From contig CAIVEI010000111.1 of NCBI GenBank assembly GCA_903904835.1, positions 1 through 37,973 of the forward strand: a DNA stretch of 37,973 nucleotides, given 5' to 3'. Shown here one piece after another: positions 27,756 through 35,828 of this stretch. The position numbers were made by a program, and so were the translations under genes. This DNA comes from an uncultured Schlesneria sp. GTDB lineage: Bacteria > Planctomycetota > Planctomycetia > Planctomycetales > Planctomycetaceae. The notes beneath the pieces are model-generated. The model saw only the letters and a list, made by a program, of their open reading frames with translations. It did not search any database and had not been told where the DNA came from. Every line of letters begins with the position of its first letter. Within the stretch, counting starts at the first letter, position 1.

Positions 27756-28040
27756 CTAACCTTTCCGTTCTTCGTCTTTGGCACCCGGCAAGCCGGCCAA
27801 CTCTGGTTTTTCGAGGGCATTCATCGCCTGACAAAGTGCCTCAAATTCTTCGCGGCATTCAGGGCAAATCAGCAGATGCTGCTCAATTGCCTTCAGTCCT
27901 TCCGCGATTAGTTTGCCGGCGAGACGATCCTCGGCGAACTCGCCGACCTGCATCAAACAGACGTCGCAGTCGATTTCGACCGCTTGAGTATCGCGAACGA
28001 CATCGAGCAATTGTTGGATTTCGTCACCTGTCACCGACAT
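27756..28040 (-). CDS. Small zinc-finger (zf-HC2-like) protein, probable anti-sigma factor
   Basis: This 94-residue soluble protein has Cys25-x2-Cys28 and His55-x3-Cys59-x2-Cys62 (HLLICPEC), an arrangement like the zinc-binding anti-sigma domain. It starts 13 bases after the stop of the ECF sigma factor gene, the usual position for the cognate anti-sigma factor. No transmembrane segment is present, unlike most ECF anti-sigma factors, so sensing may be cytosolic or redox/zinc based. ATG 28040 is chosen because the frame upstream overlaps the sigma gene. The role is inferred from motif plus position. Confidence 0.78.
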   Translation of the reverse strand: MSVTGDEIQQLLDVVRDTQAVEIDCDVCLMQVGEFAEDRLAGKLIAEGLKAIEQHLLICPECREEFEALCQAMNALEKPELAGLPGAKDEERKG

Positions 28041-28053
28041 GGTCGTGACCCTT

Positions 28054-28659
28054 TCATCCGTTAAACGCAACGGCAAACGACTGAGAATCATAACCCGCCC
28101 GCACAAGTTCTTGCTTGAGTCGAATCCGGGCATCGTGGCTTAATTTGTAAAGAGCGTTTCGAGTGCATCCCAATTGCCCTGCAATTTCTTCCTGGGCCAT
28201 CCCTTTGATCTCAGCCAGCAAAACCGTCCGCTGTTTGTCCGTCAGTTGAGTATTAATCACGCGGTACATGGTCTCAACCAATTCACGACGCTCAGGAAAC
28301 GTGTCCCCTTCAACGTCCGAAACCGGATCGAAGTTCGAATCTGCAACCAGCTTTTCCAGTGAGACATCACGCCAGCGTCGTTTCCGCAACTCCGTCATTG
28401 CGACTCGAATCGCGATTGACGTTGCCCACGTGATAAATCGGCTGCGATTTTGAAACTGGTCCAACGCCTGCAGGATTCTGATCAGCGAGTCTTGCAGGAA
28501 ATCATCCAGCATGGTTTCGACGTAATCCGATCGAGATTTCAACGATGATTTCAGGCCGACAAACAGGAGTTCACGCAAGTCAGCCAGGGCCGATTCACGA
28601 ACCGGTCCTTGCGCTTCAAGCGATTTGATCCATTCGTCGTTGTCTCGATCCCTGACCAT
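28054..28659 (-). CDS. ECF RNA polymerase sigma factor
   Basis: This 201-residue sigma70-family protein directs RNA polymerase to specific promoters. Region 2 is visible from LLFVGLKSSL through DDFLQDSLIRILQALDQF and FITWATSIAIRVAMTELRKRR (-10 recognition). Region 4 is LTDKQRTVLLAEIKGMAQEEIAGQLGCTRNALYKLSHDARIRLK, the helix-turn-helix for the -35 element. ATG 28659 is preceded by GGAA; an in-frame TTG at 28689 would add ten residues. The 13-base gap to the zinc-finger gene supports a sigma/anti-sigma operon. The regulon is unknown. Confidence 0.9.
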   Translation of the reverse strand: MVRDRDNDEWIKSLEAQGPVRESALADLRELLFVGLKSSLKSRSDYVETMLDDFLQDSLIRILQALDQFQNRSRFITWATSIAIRVAMTELRKRRWRDVSLEKLVADSNFDPVSDVEGDTFPERRELVETMYRVINTQLTDKQRTVLLAEIKGMAQEEIAGQLGCTRNALYKLSHDARIRLKQELVRAGYDSQSFAVAFNG

Positions 28660-29077
28660 CAGCGCCGATTCCAAGCTTCGTTTCAACAATGTTTGAGAAT
28701 CTTGTTCATGAGAAACTTAACAACTACCGAACCCCAAGTCATCCCGAATGTAAAATGAAGGTTTCGCACGCCCTTCCCACGCAGGGAAAAAGGGGTGAGC
28801 AAGACGTTCAATGATTGTGATGAAAATCGACTGTATTCTGATTCTCAAACATGTTGACTTCAGTCGGTGTGAAACCCGCGCCGTGTGTGGGATTGGCAGT
28901 TCGGATCGCTCCCTATTAGACTTTGTGCCAGGTGTCGGGACATGATCGCCACGGGTCACGAGACCCGTGGCGATCATGTGCGAGGTCAGTAGGCACGCTC
29001 ACAACGTGCGCAATTCAGGTGCGGGGTCTGGAGCCTCGTACACAGCCTTTGATTTACTATTCTGGTTCAAAACGACT
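28660..29077. other. Divergent intergenic region upstream of the sigma factor and glycosyltransferase genes
   Basis: These 418 bases have no convincing gene. They should contain promoters for the leftward sigma factor operon and the rightward glycosyltransferase. The one strong structural element is the hairpin at 28940-28979, listed separately. Confidence 0.4.
28940..28979. repeat. Perfect 18-bp inverted repeat with a 4-base loop
   Basis: The arm ACATGATCGCCACGGGTC at 28940-28957 is exactly mirrored at 28962-28979 around the loop ACGA. The stem is GC-rich and perfect. There is no T-tract after it on either strand, so it is not a standard terminator. It resembles a REP-like or other dispersed palindromic element. 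It lies about 98 bases upstream of the glycosyltransferase start and might affect its transcript. Confidence 0.8.
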
Positions 29078-30211
29078 GTGGCCAAGACTCGTGTGGTGCT
29101 GCTGATACCGACACTCGACCGTTCCGGGGCCGAGAAGCAGTTTACGTTATTGGCCAAGGGGCTTCCCAAAACCGAATTCGATGTGACGGCGGTCGCGTTG
29201 ACTCGCGGTGGTCCATATGCCGATGAACTGGCATCTTCTGGAATACCGCTGACCGTAATCGGCAAGCGATCAAAATTGGATCCATTCTCGTTCTGGCGAC
29301 TTCGGGCTGAACTTCAACGATTGCAGCCAGATATTCTGCATACGTGGTTGTTCGCTGCAAACAGCTATGGCCGCTTATGTTCACGGATCGTTCCCCATGC
29401 GAAAATCGTCGTGTCAGAACGTTGCGTCGACAGCTGGAAGAAAGGCTGGCAACTTTGGCTTGATCGGCGATTGATCAGCAAGACTGATCGACTCGTCGGG
29501 AATTCGCCGAGTGTTGTCGATTTCTATCGAGAACTGGGAGTTCCTGCGGAAAAACTGGTCTGCATCCGCAACGGGATCGAGCTGCCGAGTCTGGACGCGG
29601 CCGCCGACCGGTCAACTCGCGAAGCGCTCTTAGACGAACTCCTTTTACCTCCTGACGCTTTTATTGCCGGCTATCTTGGAAGGCTGGCAAAACAGAAGCG
29701 TGTAGAAGACCTGATCTGGGCGGTGGAAACCCTGCGGCAAATCCGCCCGAAACTGTTCCTCGTGATCGTGGGTGACGGACCCGAGCGACAACGGTTGGAA
29801 AACTTTGCCCGTGACGTGGGATGCCTGGATCACGTACGGTTCCTGGGTCATCGCGAGGACGGGTCGCGCTGGCTCAAGTTGTTCGACGTTTTTTGCCTGG
29901 CGAGCAGTTTCGAGGGGATGTCCAACAGTTTGATGGAAGCCATGTCGATTGGTAAGCCAGTCATCGCCAGCGATATTCCCGCCAACCGAGAACTCGTCGT
30001 TCAATGTCAGACAGGTTTTTTGCCGAAGTTAGCAGATACAGTCGGATTCATGCAGTTCCTAAGGCAATTGATCGACGAAAAAGGTCTGACAGAAGAACTA
30101 GGACGCGCCGGTCGCGAACGGATTCAACAATACTTCGGTATCAAGCGTATGGTGGATGCGTATGTCGAGGTCTACCGAAACGTGCTTGGAGAAGGTCATC
30201 CAAAAACGTGA
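29078..30211 (+). CDS. Family GT4 glycosyltransferase
   Basis: This 377-residue cytosolic or membrane-associated enzyme transfers a sugar from a nucleotide donor. The N-terminal Rossmann domain opens with VVLLIPTLDRSGAEKQF, a GT4 acceptor-domain hallmark. The C-terminal domain has AGYLGRLAKQKRVEDLI, FLVIVGDGPERQRLE, and the donor-binding FEGMSNSLMEAMSIGKPVIASDIPANREL with its E-x7-E pattern. GTG 29078 is preferred because the Rossmann strand follows four codons later; the frame is open back to 28967 but that extension is unlike the family. With the asparagine synthase downstream it suggests an exopolysaccharide locus. Substrates cannot be read. Confidence 0.9.
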   Translation: MAKTRVVLLIPTLDRSGAEKQFTLLAKGLPKTEFDVTAVALTRGGPYADELASSGIPLTVIGKRSKLDPFSFWRLRAELQRLQPDILHTWLFAANSYGRLCSRIVPHAKIVVSERCVDSWKKGWQLWLDRRLISKTDRLVGNSPSVVDFYRELGVPAEKLVCIRNGIELPSLDAAADRSTREALLDELLLPPDAFIAGYLGRLAKQKRVEDLIWAVETLRQIRPKLFLVIVGDGPERQRLENFARDVGCLDHVRFLGHREDGSRWLKLFDVFCLASSFEGMSNSLMEAMSIGKPVIASDIPANRELVVQCQTGFLPKLADTVGFMQFLRQLIDEKGLTEELGRAGRERIQQYFGIKRMVDAYVEVYRNVLGEGHPKT

Positions 30212-30301
30212 ACACCCAATGGAATAGAAGATTTTTAACCACGAATCAGACGAAGCGCATGAATAAGAATCCGGAGAAATTAAAATATTTTTGAATTGTC
30301 T

Positions 30302-30327
30302 GATTAGCGAGGATTAGCGCTGATTAG
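30302..30327. repeat. Three GATTAG units at exact 10-base spacing
   Basis: GATTAG occurs at 30302, 30312 and 30322, the first two followed by C-G (GATTAGCGAG, GATTAGCGCT) and the third by TG. The period is about one helical turn. It sits in the 276-base spacer between the glycosyltransferase and asnB. It could be a protein-binding array or a fragment of a dispersed intergenic repeat. Confidence 0.45.
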
Positions 30328-30487
30328 TGTTCCAATCTTTCTTTTCCGTTCTCTGAAAGCCTTTTGACTTATGACGCGTGTATTTGCATATTTTTCCGTT
30401 GGGTAGCGAACGAAGCCCGCGCCGCACGCATCAGGTTCTCCGCGATTAAATCGCTTTTTGACTTTGACAAGCATCGAGACCATCACC

Positions 30488-32458
30488 ATGTGCGGGATTG
30501 CGGGAGGGAGTTGGACGGGTCAGGGCGAACCGCTCGACGAATCGACTTTGCGGCGAATGACCGACGCTTTGATTCATCGTGGTCCCGATGATTTTGGGAA
30601 CTACTTTTCATCCAACGACCGACAACTTGCTGGTGGGGCTGCGCTGGGGTTTCGGCGGCTGTCGATTATCGATCTATCCGGTGGGCATCAGCCGATGTCC
30701 AACGAAGATGGCTCCGTTTGGATCGCGTTTAATGGCGAGGTCTACAACTATCGCGAACTGAAGCCAGAGCTCGAACGCCTGGGCCATCAGTTCCGTACGG
30801 CATCAGATACTGAGTGCATCGTTCACGCGTATGAGCAATGGGGCCGCGATTGTGTGACTCATCTCAGAGGCATGTTTGCCTTTGCAATCTGGGATGATCG
30901 CCGTCGCACTCTGTTTCTCGCTCGCGATCGTATGGGGCAGAAGCCACTGGTTTATCGTCTCGCACTGAATCGACTCTGTTTTGCGAGCGAGCTTAAGGCG
31001 CTGCTGCAAATTCCGGGGATGCCTCGGGAAATTGAACCGCATGCGTTGGCCGACTTTGTCACCCTGCAATACGTGCCACATCCGCGCACCATGCTGCGAG
31101 GATACTCCAAACTTCCTCCAGGCCATTGGGCAGAATTCCAGGCTGCCACGGGTGACCTCATCGTGCAGCGGTACTGGGAAGCCCCGTATCGTCGACCGGT
31201 GTCCGATGGGTCGATGCATTCCGCGAACGATTCGTTTGATCAAAACGTAATGGATCGATCAGATTCAACTGACTGGAAATCGCAGCTCCGAAAGACCCTC
31301 AGCGAAGCGGTCCAAATTCGAATGCGTTGCGACGTGCCGTTTGGAGCGTTTCTTTCCGGTGGGGTCGATTCGACAATCATCACCGGCTTGATGCAGCAGC
31401 AGTCTGAACGTCCGGTCCAGACATTTTCGATCGGGTTTTCAGAAAAACAATTTGATGAACGAAGTTACGCACGGGAAGCGGCAGCGAAACTCGGGACCGA
31501 TCACCACGAATTTGTCGTCGATCCCTCGGCGGTCGAGATGCTGCCGAAACTCGTCTGGCATTATGACGAGCCGTTTGCGGACAGTTCGGCGATTCCCACG
31601 ATGTATTTGTCGCAACTGACTCGTCAGCACGTGACGGTTGCGCTAACGGGTGATGGCGGCGACGAATTGTTTGCGGGATACGATCGATACCTGGCAGTCG
31701 ATCTGGCATCAAAAATCGATCGGTTGCCGAAGCTCGTGCGAGCGGCGATGACAAGTTCCGTATGGCAGAAGCTACCCGCATCGGTGCAGCAGAAATCGCG
31801 GATCAGGCAAGTCAAACGGTTTCTGGCGGCGCTGGGTCAATCTCCCCATCGGCGATATGCAAACTGGGTCAGTATTTTTGACGATGCTCGTCGACCGGGA
31901 CTTTTTTCTCAGGATTTTCGCCAAACACTGAACGGTTACGATCCTGCATCGTTCCTGATGCAGGCCTACGACCGATGTGCGGAACGGGACATCGTACAGC
32001 GTACGACTTGCGTCGATCTCGAAACGTATCTTCCTTGCGACATCTTGACGAAGGTCGACATCGCGAGCATGGCATTCAGTCTCGAATGCCGCAGTCCGTT
32101 CATGGACCATCACGTCGTTGAGCTGGCCGCCAAGGTTCCCCGTGAATTGAAGTTACAGGGTCGACGTGGCAAACGAATCTTGATCGAAGCGTTCGCCGAC
32201 CTGCTTCCCGCTTCGATACAGACTCGACGAAAGATGGGTTTTGGAGTGCCACTGGATCATTGGTTCCGCAATTCGCTCCGCAGCCTGATCGCCGATACCC
32301 TGCTCGACCGCCGCTGCCTGGACCGCGGGTATTTTGATCCCATGGCGATACGACGACTGGTCGATGAGCACATATCATCGCAATGGGACCACAGTGCGCG
32401 GCTATGGCTGTTGCTCGTGTTTGAGCTATGGCAGCAGCGTTTCGTGGACGGGAGTTAA
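30488..32458 (+). CDS. asnB: Glutamine-hydrolysing asparagine synthase
   Basis: This 656-residue protein makes asparagine from aspartate, glutamine and ATP, or amidates another carboxylate in the exopolysaccharide-associated relatives. The class II glutaminase domain starts at Cys2 (MCGIAGG), which must be N-terminal after Met removal, so ATG 30488 is firmly chosen over the open frame from 30458. AFNGEVYNY and SDTECIVHAYEQWG are glutaminase-domain motifs. The synthetase domain has FLSGGVDST (about residue 290, PPi loop), GDGGDELFAGYDRY, and SLECRSPFMDHHVVE. The length matches the roughly 620-660-residue AsnB type found beside glycosyltransferases. It follows a GT4 gene on the same strand. Confidence 0.93.
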   Translation: MCGIAGGSWTGQGEPLDESTLRRMTDALIHRGPDDFGNYFSSNDRQLAGGAALGFRRLSIIDLSGGHQPMSNEDGSVWIAFNGEVYNYRELKPELERLGHQFRTASDTECIVHAYEQWGRDCVTHLRGMFAFAIWDDRRRTLFLARDRMGQKPLVYRLALNRLCFASELKALLQIPGMPREIEPHALADFVTLQYVPHPRTMLRGYSKLPPGHWAEFQAATGDLIVQRYWEAPYRRPVSDGSMHSANDSFDQNVMDRSDSTDWKSQLRKTLSEAVQIRMRCDVPFGAFLSGGVDSTIITGLMQQQSERPVQTFSIGFSEKQFDERSYAREAAAKLGTDHHEFVVDPSAVEMLPKLVWHYDEPFADSSAIPTMYLSQLTRQHVTVALTGDGGDELFAGYDRYLAVDLASKIDRLPKLVRAAMTSSVWQKLPASVQQKSRIRQVKRFLAALGQSPHRRYANWVSIFDDARRPGLFSQDFRQTLNGYDPASFLMQAYDRCAERDIVQRTTCVDLETYLPCDILTKVDIASMAFSLECRSPFMDHHVVELAAKVPRELKLQGRRGKRILIEAFADLLPASIQTRRKMGFGVPLDHWFRNSLRSLIADTLLDRRCLDRGYFDPMAIRRLVDEHISSQWDHSARLWLLLVFELWQQRFVDGS

Positions 32459-32472
32459 TCAGAGGTGGAAGA

Positions 32473-32793
32473 ATGATTCCATCCAACATTCCTGAGGAAT
32501 TGGTCATGCGGTCATATGAGTTGCACAAACGATCGAAGCAGGTCATCTGGGAACTCGACGATCAATTCGTGGAAATAGGTCGGCACGAAAAGCATCTCCT
32601 GGCATCCGACATTCAGCTCCAGCAGATGCTTCGTCGGCAGTGCCAGATGCGCCACCTCGGTCCAAGTTCCCTGGAGCGGATACAATTTAGCACTCTCACG
32701 CCCCGGTTCGCCCGATATCGAATGGCGGAGCGAAGCCGAAGTGTGGTCGACTGGAGCACTCATGACATTACACCTCGTTGTTCGCGTTCCTAA
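32473..32793 (+). CDS. Possible small protein after asnB, doubtful
   Basis: This 106-residue frame has a good Shine-Dalgarno (GAGG about seven bases before ATG) and begins 14 bases after asnB, which argues for translation. The sequence is rich in Arg, Gln and Leu and shows no recognisable domain. The opposite strand is also open over 32512-32763 with a plausible-looking sequence (SAPVDHTSASLRHSI onward), so this may be non-coding, a degraded gene, or coding on the other strand. I cannot decide from sequence alone. Confidence 0.3.
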   Translation: MIPSNIPEELVMRSYELHKRSKQVIWELDDQFVEIGRHEKHLLASDIQLQQMLRRQCQMRHLGPSSLERIQFSTLTPRFARYRMAERSRSVVDWSTHDITPRCSRS

Positions 32794-33637
32794 TCGCGAA
32801 TAATCTTAACGCTTCCTAGCTCGGGCATTGCCAACAACAACGGCGCGAATACCCCCCCCCGAGCCTAGCGCATCACATTGGATCAACTTATCGATACATG
32901 TCACGCCCATGCGCAATGTACAGCATTTGGCACTGTGTATCTAATTGGAAACATGCGCACCATAAGCATTCAACTATGTTTTTACGTGAAATAATCACAC
33001 AAATTCGTTGACTTGGTAAAAATGTATTGATACATTTCTGTTGCATTCACCTATGGGATTTGGGCCGATCTCGTTGCTTGCCTGGTATTGATCGCTTAGG
33101 TTTTGAAATGCTTTCAATGATCGCGAACTTCTGAAGGGATCTGATCGCGTTTATCGCGCAGTCCCTGGGCCTTCTGTTTGCTGTCTTCATTGCGTTTTCG
33201 AACGGTAAGATTGGATAATCAACCCTATCGTTCAGTGGAAGCAATGCCAGTTCGGTTGGGGTGTATTGTCTTGCGTTTCGCGAGGAACGCACGCTACCCA
33301 TCCTGTCGGTCAGTCACAAATTCCTTTCATCCGAACAAAAACTGACACCGCATTAAGGTCAAGGGTGTCAGAAGAGAATGCAGTGAGACCCCTCAATTCA
33401 TGAGGTTTCTCAGGATCTTTAGAACCCATCCGTTCGCGTTTCTTCAATTTTCGAAGTTTGCTTCAACGTTCAATTCCATTGATGCGTCGTGGGCAGGGCA
33501 TACCGCGCCGTTCTTGGAAAACCGTTGAATCAGAAATAGGGCCAGGGCTGTGAGGTGGATTTGTTTTGTTGGAATCATGTCGATTCCCGCGTCCATCCGG
33601 CCAGGTTTTTGGATTGTTTTGTTTAGGGGTGAGATTT
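32794..33637. other. Gene-poor stretch upstream of the second PEP-CTERM gene
   Basis: These 844 bases hold no gene I can support. Visible elements are a run of nine C at 32852-32860, a promoter-like pair with an overlapping palindrome at 33008-33037, and a hairpin with CTGACACC (33342-33349) and GGTGTCAG (33364-33371). The region just before 33638 (TAGGGGTGA) supplies the ribosome binding site of the next gene. Short minus-strand frames such as 33047-33301 lack family features. Confidence 0.4.
33008..33036 (+). promoter_or_regulatory. Promoter-like -35/-10 pair overlapping a palindrome
   Basis: TTGACT (33008-33013) and TACATT (33031-33036) are spaced by exactly 17 bases, matching consensus at five and four of six positions. 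The -10 overlaps the near-continuous palindrome AAATGTAT-TG-ATACATTT at 33020-33037, which looks like an operator. The next annotated start is 600 bases downstream, so the transcript would be a long leader or a small RNA. Consensus match only. Confidence 0.28.
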
Positions 33638-34246
33638 ATGAAGAAGTTTGCAATGAATTTGGTTGTGGTTGCTGCAATCTCCGTTGTCGCTCTGTACGGA
33701 CAGTCGGCAATGGGAGGCGCAATCGCTGGGTCGGAAGCTTTGTCAGGAAGAAGCACAGTCATTGTTGGTTCTACCAGCCTCACATCGGCAACGGGCCTGA
33801 CATGGAGTGGATTTGCAGACAGCGGCACCGTGACGGGCGATTTCACCAGCGTTTCACACTTTGGCCCCTACACTGGTGGAACCCTGTCTTTGACCGTGGC
33901 TGTCGGGGCATCCACGAGCTTTTCGGTCAGTGATTCTAACTGGGGTACATTTACGGAATCGTCGGTTTCGTCAATCGATGTTGGCACAAACGCGGAAACC
34001 ATCTATGTGCAAGGAACCTTTACCCCAGGTAGCGATTTCCCAGGATCAATCACCGGCAGTCCCGCCACGATGATTTTTTCGTTGAACCAAGCTGGCGGTG
34101 CTGGCAATGCAGTTGGGACCACGGTCACGCTCGAATCACCTGCCGTCACTGCGTCAGTTCCAGAACCATCAACCTTCGCCCTCTTGGGCTTCGGTGCAGT
34201 TGGCTTGGCAGTTCGTGCTTACCGCCGACGTCAAGCCGCTGTCTGA
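33638..34246 (+). CDS. PEP-CTERM exported protein, Ser/Thr/Gly-rich
   Basis: This 202-residue protein starts at ATG 33638 after TAGGGGTGA. The signal peptide is MKKFAMN, a Val/Ala-rich core, then cleavage near SAMGG. The mature part is a low-charge Ser/Thr/Gly-rich beta-type sequence with no recognised domain or cysteine. The C-terminus has VPEPSTFALLGFGAVGLAV followed by RAYRRR, a PEP-CTERM sorting signal for exosortase processing. It is followed by a strong terminator. It is compositionally unlike the LamG-like PEP-CTERM protein at 26721-27503 and not an evident paralogue. Function is unknown; a surface or matrix role fits the class. Confidence 0.85.
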   Translation: MKKFAMNLVVVAAISVVALYGQSAMGGAIAGSEALSGRSTVIVGSTSLTSATGLTWSGFADSGTVTGDFTSVSHFGPYTGGTLSLTVAVGASTSFSVSDSNWGTFTESSVSSIDVGTNAETIYVQGTFTPGSDFPGSITGSPATMIFSLNQAGGAGNAVGTTVTLESPAVTASVPEPSTFALLGFGAVGLAVRAYRRRQAAV

Positions 34247-34590
34247 TTTTCAGCTTTGACGCTTAGCCATCGCAAATCAAAGGAAGCCACACGGCAACGT
34301 GCGGTTTCCTTTTTTTCGGCAACGGAGTGTCAGTACGCCGAAGTCAAATAGGGGTGGCACGGTTTGGGAGTCTTCGACAACGCCACGGGTGTTGTTGCAT
34401 GAAACCCGCCAACATCAGGCTTTGATTGAAAACGAATCGAGCAACATCAAGATCTAACATGAATCATTGAGCGAAATCCCAAAATCAGCGCGGCCTTGTC
34501 GAAAACTTAAAAACTTGACTCAAACGGTCAACTTCCACATAAGAGGAAGCCTGTGGCACCCCAGGTTTGGAACCATTTTGAAAAATTCCA
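34247..34590. other. Convergent intergenic region after the PEP-CTERM gene
   Basis: The first 70 bases hold the terminator listed separately. The remaining sequence to the end of the winged-helix gene has no gene I can support. GGGGTGGCAC near 34350 and GTGGCACCCC near 34553 are related sequences of the type seen in dispersed intergenic repeats; they are not perfect complements. Confidence 0.35.
34281..34317 (+). terminator. Rho-independent terminator of the PEP-CTERM gene
   Basis: AGGAAGCCACACG (34281-34293) pairs with CGTGCGGTTTCCT (34298-34310) around the loop GCAA, with one G-T pair and one mismatch, followed at once by a T-tract. It begins 35 bases after the stop codon at 34246. This is the clearest terminator in the window. 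Confidence 0.85.
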
Positions 34591-35019
34591 TTACGCTGTT
34601 GCAATTCGCGGTGCGGGGGACTCGATGATCTGAGTGCCACGCAGCTTGGCTGCGTCGGCGATCACTCGTTCAAGTTCTGTCACGTATTCGATGAGTTTGG
34701 TCTTGCCAAGCGGTGTCATCCTGCACAAGGTTTGCGGCCGATTGGCTTTTGAACCTTTCCAGATTTCGACCAGACCCGCTTCTGTCAGAACTTTCAGGTG
34801 ACGATTCAGGTTTCCGTCTGTTAACGAGCAGAGGTCCTTGAGGTCACCGAAGAGGAGTCCTTCAGGATGCGTGACGAGTGACGCCATGATCCCGAGTCGA
34901 GCTTTCTCGTGGATGGCTCGTTCCAGACCCTCGTAGGCAAATCGCCCGCCAGTCGACGTTGACGGAGCCGATTCGTCTGCGGGCTGAGCTTGAATTTCAT
35001 CATTCCGTTTGCGTGTCAT
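34591..35019 (-). CDS. Winged-helix transcriptional regulator
   Basis: This 142-residue DNA-binding protein resembles the MarR/ArsR-like winged-helix group (HTH_34 type). After a polar N-terminus of about 30 residues, IHEKARLGIMASLVTHPEGLLFGDLKDLCSLTDGNLNRHLKVLTEAGLVEIWKG is the helix-turn-helix with wing, and a C-terminal helix (LIEYVTELERVIADA) probably dimerises. It overlaps the upstream membrane protein gene by 20 bases, indicating translational coupling. Such regulator/membrane-protein pairs are common in planctomycetes, where the regulator often controls its own operon. Effector unknown. Confidence 0.85.
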   Translation of the reverse strand: MTRKRNDEIQAQPADESAPSTSTGGRFAYEGLERAIHEKARLGIMASLVTHPEGLLFGDLKDLCSLTDGNLNRHLKVLTEAGLVEIWKGSKANRPQTLCRMTPLGKTKLIEYVTELERVIADAAKLRGTQIIESPAPRIATA

Positions 35020-35632
35020 AACTTTTCTCTAGTCGCCAGTACAAAATGCACGAGATCGCGGCTTGTCCGATCCCAAACGTCAAAACCATGGCCCAGGGTG
35101 AACATGCATACGGGCCTCTGGCGACCGCGAGTACGATGCAACCAGTGACCAAATACCAGACAGCAACCCAGATCACTTCGCGCGGAAGTAATCGGGCCGA
35201 CGCAGACACGCCAAGCCCAAAAACCAGACTCCACAAGCCCGGAAGCAGCCAGAGTTGTTCGACGGCATACGACGCAATTCCCCATGTCACGGCCGCACCA
35301 ACCAAAAGACAGGGAAGGAATTGTTCGACAGCCAGCCATGACAATTGCCTGGTCAACGTGGACGGGCTGCGGCGGGCACGGACCAGAATTTCCAGACCAC
35401 TGAAAACCTGGCCAATTGCTGCCAGCCCGATCCAGACCGTCAAATATTTTGCCGGCGTTTCCAGCGGCGACGGAACCCAAACGATCTGGATGGCGGCTCC
35501 GAGGAATGCAAACAGGCTTGTCCAGGCGACGGTCAGCGACCGGTACCCGCGAAAAGTTTCCGTCCGTGCCAGAGTTCGACGAATAACGGCAATCTGTGAC
35601 ATGGCGTCAGCCAGTTCAAGCGGACTTTGCAT
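35000..35632 (-). CDS. Multi-span membrane protein paired with the regulator
   Basis: This 210-residue integral membrane protein has about six hydrophobic segments, for example VAWTSLFAFLGAAIQIVWV, YLTVWIGLAAIGQVFSGL, FLPCLLVGAAVTWGIASY, LLPGLWSLVFGLGVSA, VIWVAVWYLVTGCIVLAV and MVLTFGIGQAAISCILYW. A conserved-looking cytosolic start (LADAMSQIAVIRRTLARTETF) precedes the first helix. No catalytic or transport motif is recognised. It is upstream of and overlaps the winged-helix gene by 20 bases, so the two are translated together. It may sense or modulate the regulator. It is divergent from miaB across 196 bases. Confidence 0.78.
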   Translation of the reverse strand: MQSPLELADAMSQIAVIRRTLARTETFRGYRSLTVAWTSLFAFLGAAIQIVWVPSPLETPAKYLTVWIGLAAIGQVFSGLEILVRARRSPSTLTRQLSWLAVEQFLPCLLVGAAVTWGIASYAVEQLWLLPGLWSLVFGLGVSASARLLPREVIWVAVWYLVTGCIVLAVARGPYACSPWAMVLTFGIGQAAISCILYWRLEKSYDTQTE

Positions 35633-35828
35633 GACACGACCCTGGAAGGTGTTAAAATTTTGACGATTTGCAACCGATTGAACAAATCGCTTTGCAATGC
35701 CAAGTTAAAGAAAAACAACGAACTGTCAAGTCATGATGCATGAAAACTGACGATTCCATGCGTCATCGGCTTATGTTATCCTTGAATGTTTCCGACGGGT
35801 GAATACGTAGAATGAGTGAAAGGTTGAA

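Noticed and set aside
28940-28979. Rho-independent terminator
   Set aside because: No T-tract follows the stem on either strand and no gene ends close enough upstream.
30302-30327. CRISPR array
   Set aside because: Units are six bases with four-base gaps, far from repeat-spacer dimensions, and no cas gene is present.
33047-33301. Minus-strand frame of 84 residues in the gene-poor region
   Set aside because: No ribosome site, no recognised domain, and biased basic composition; more likely chance.
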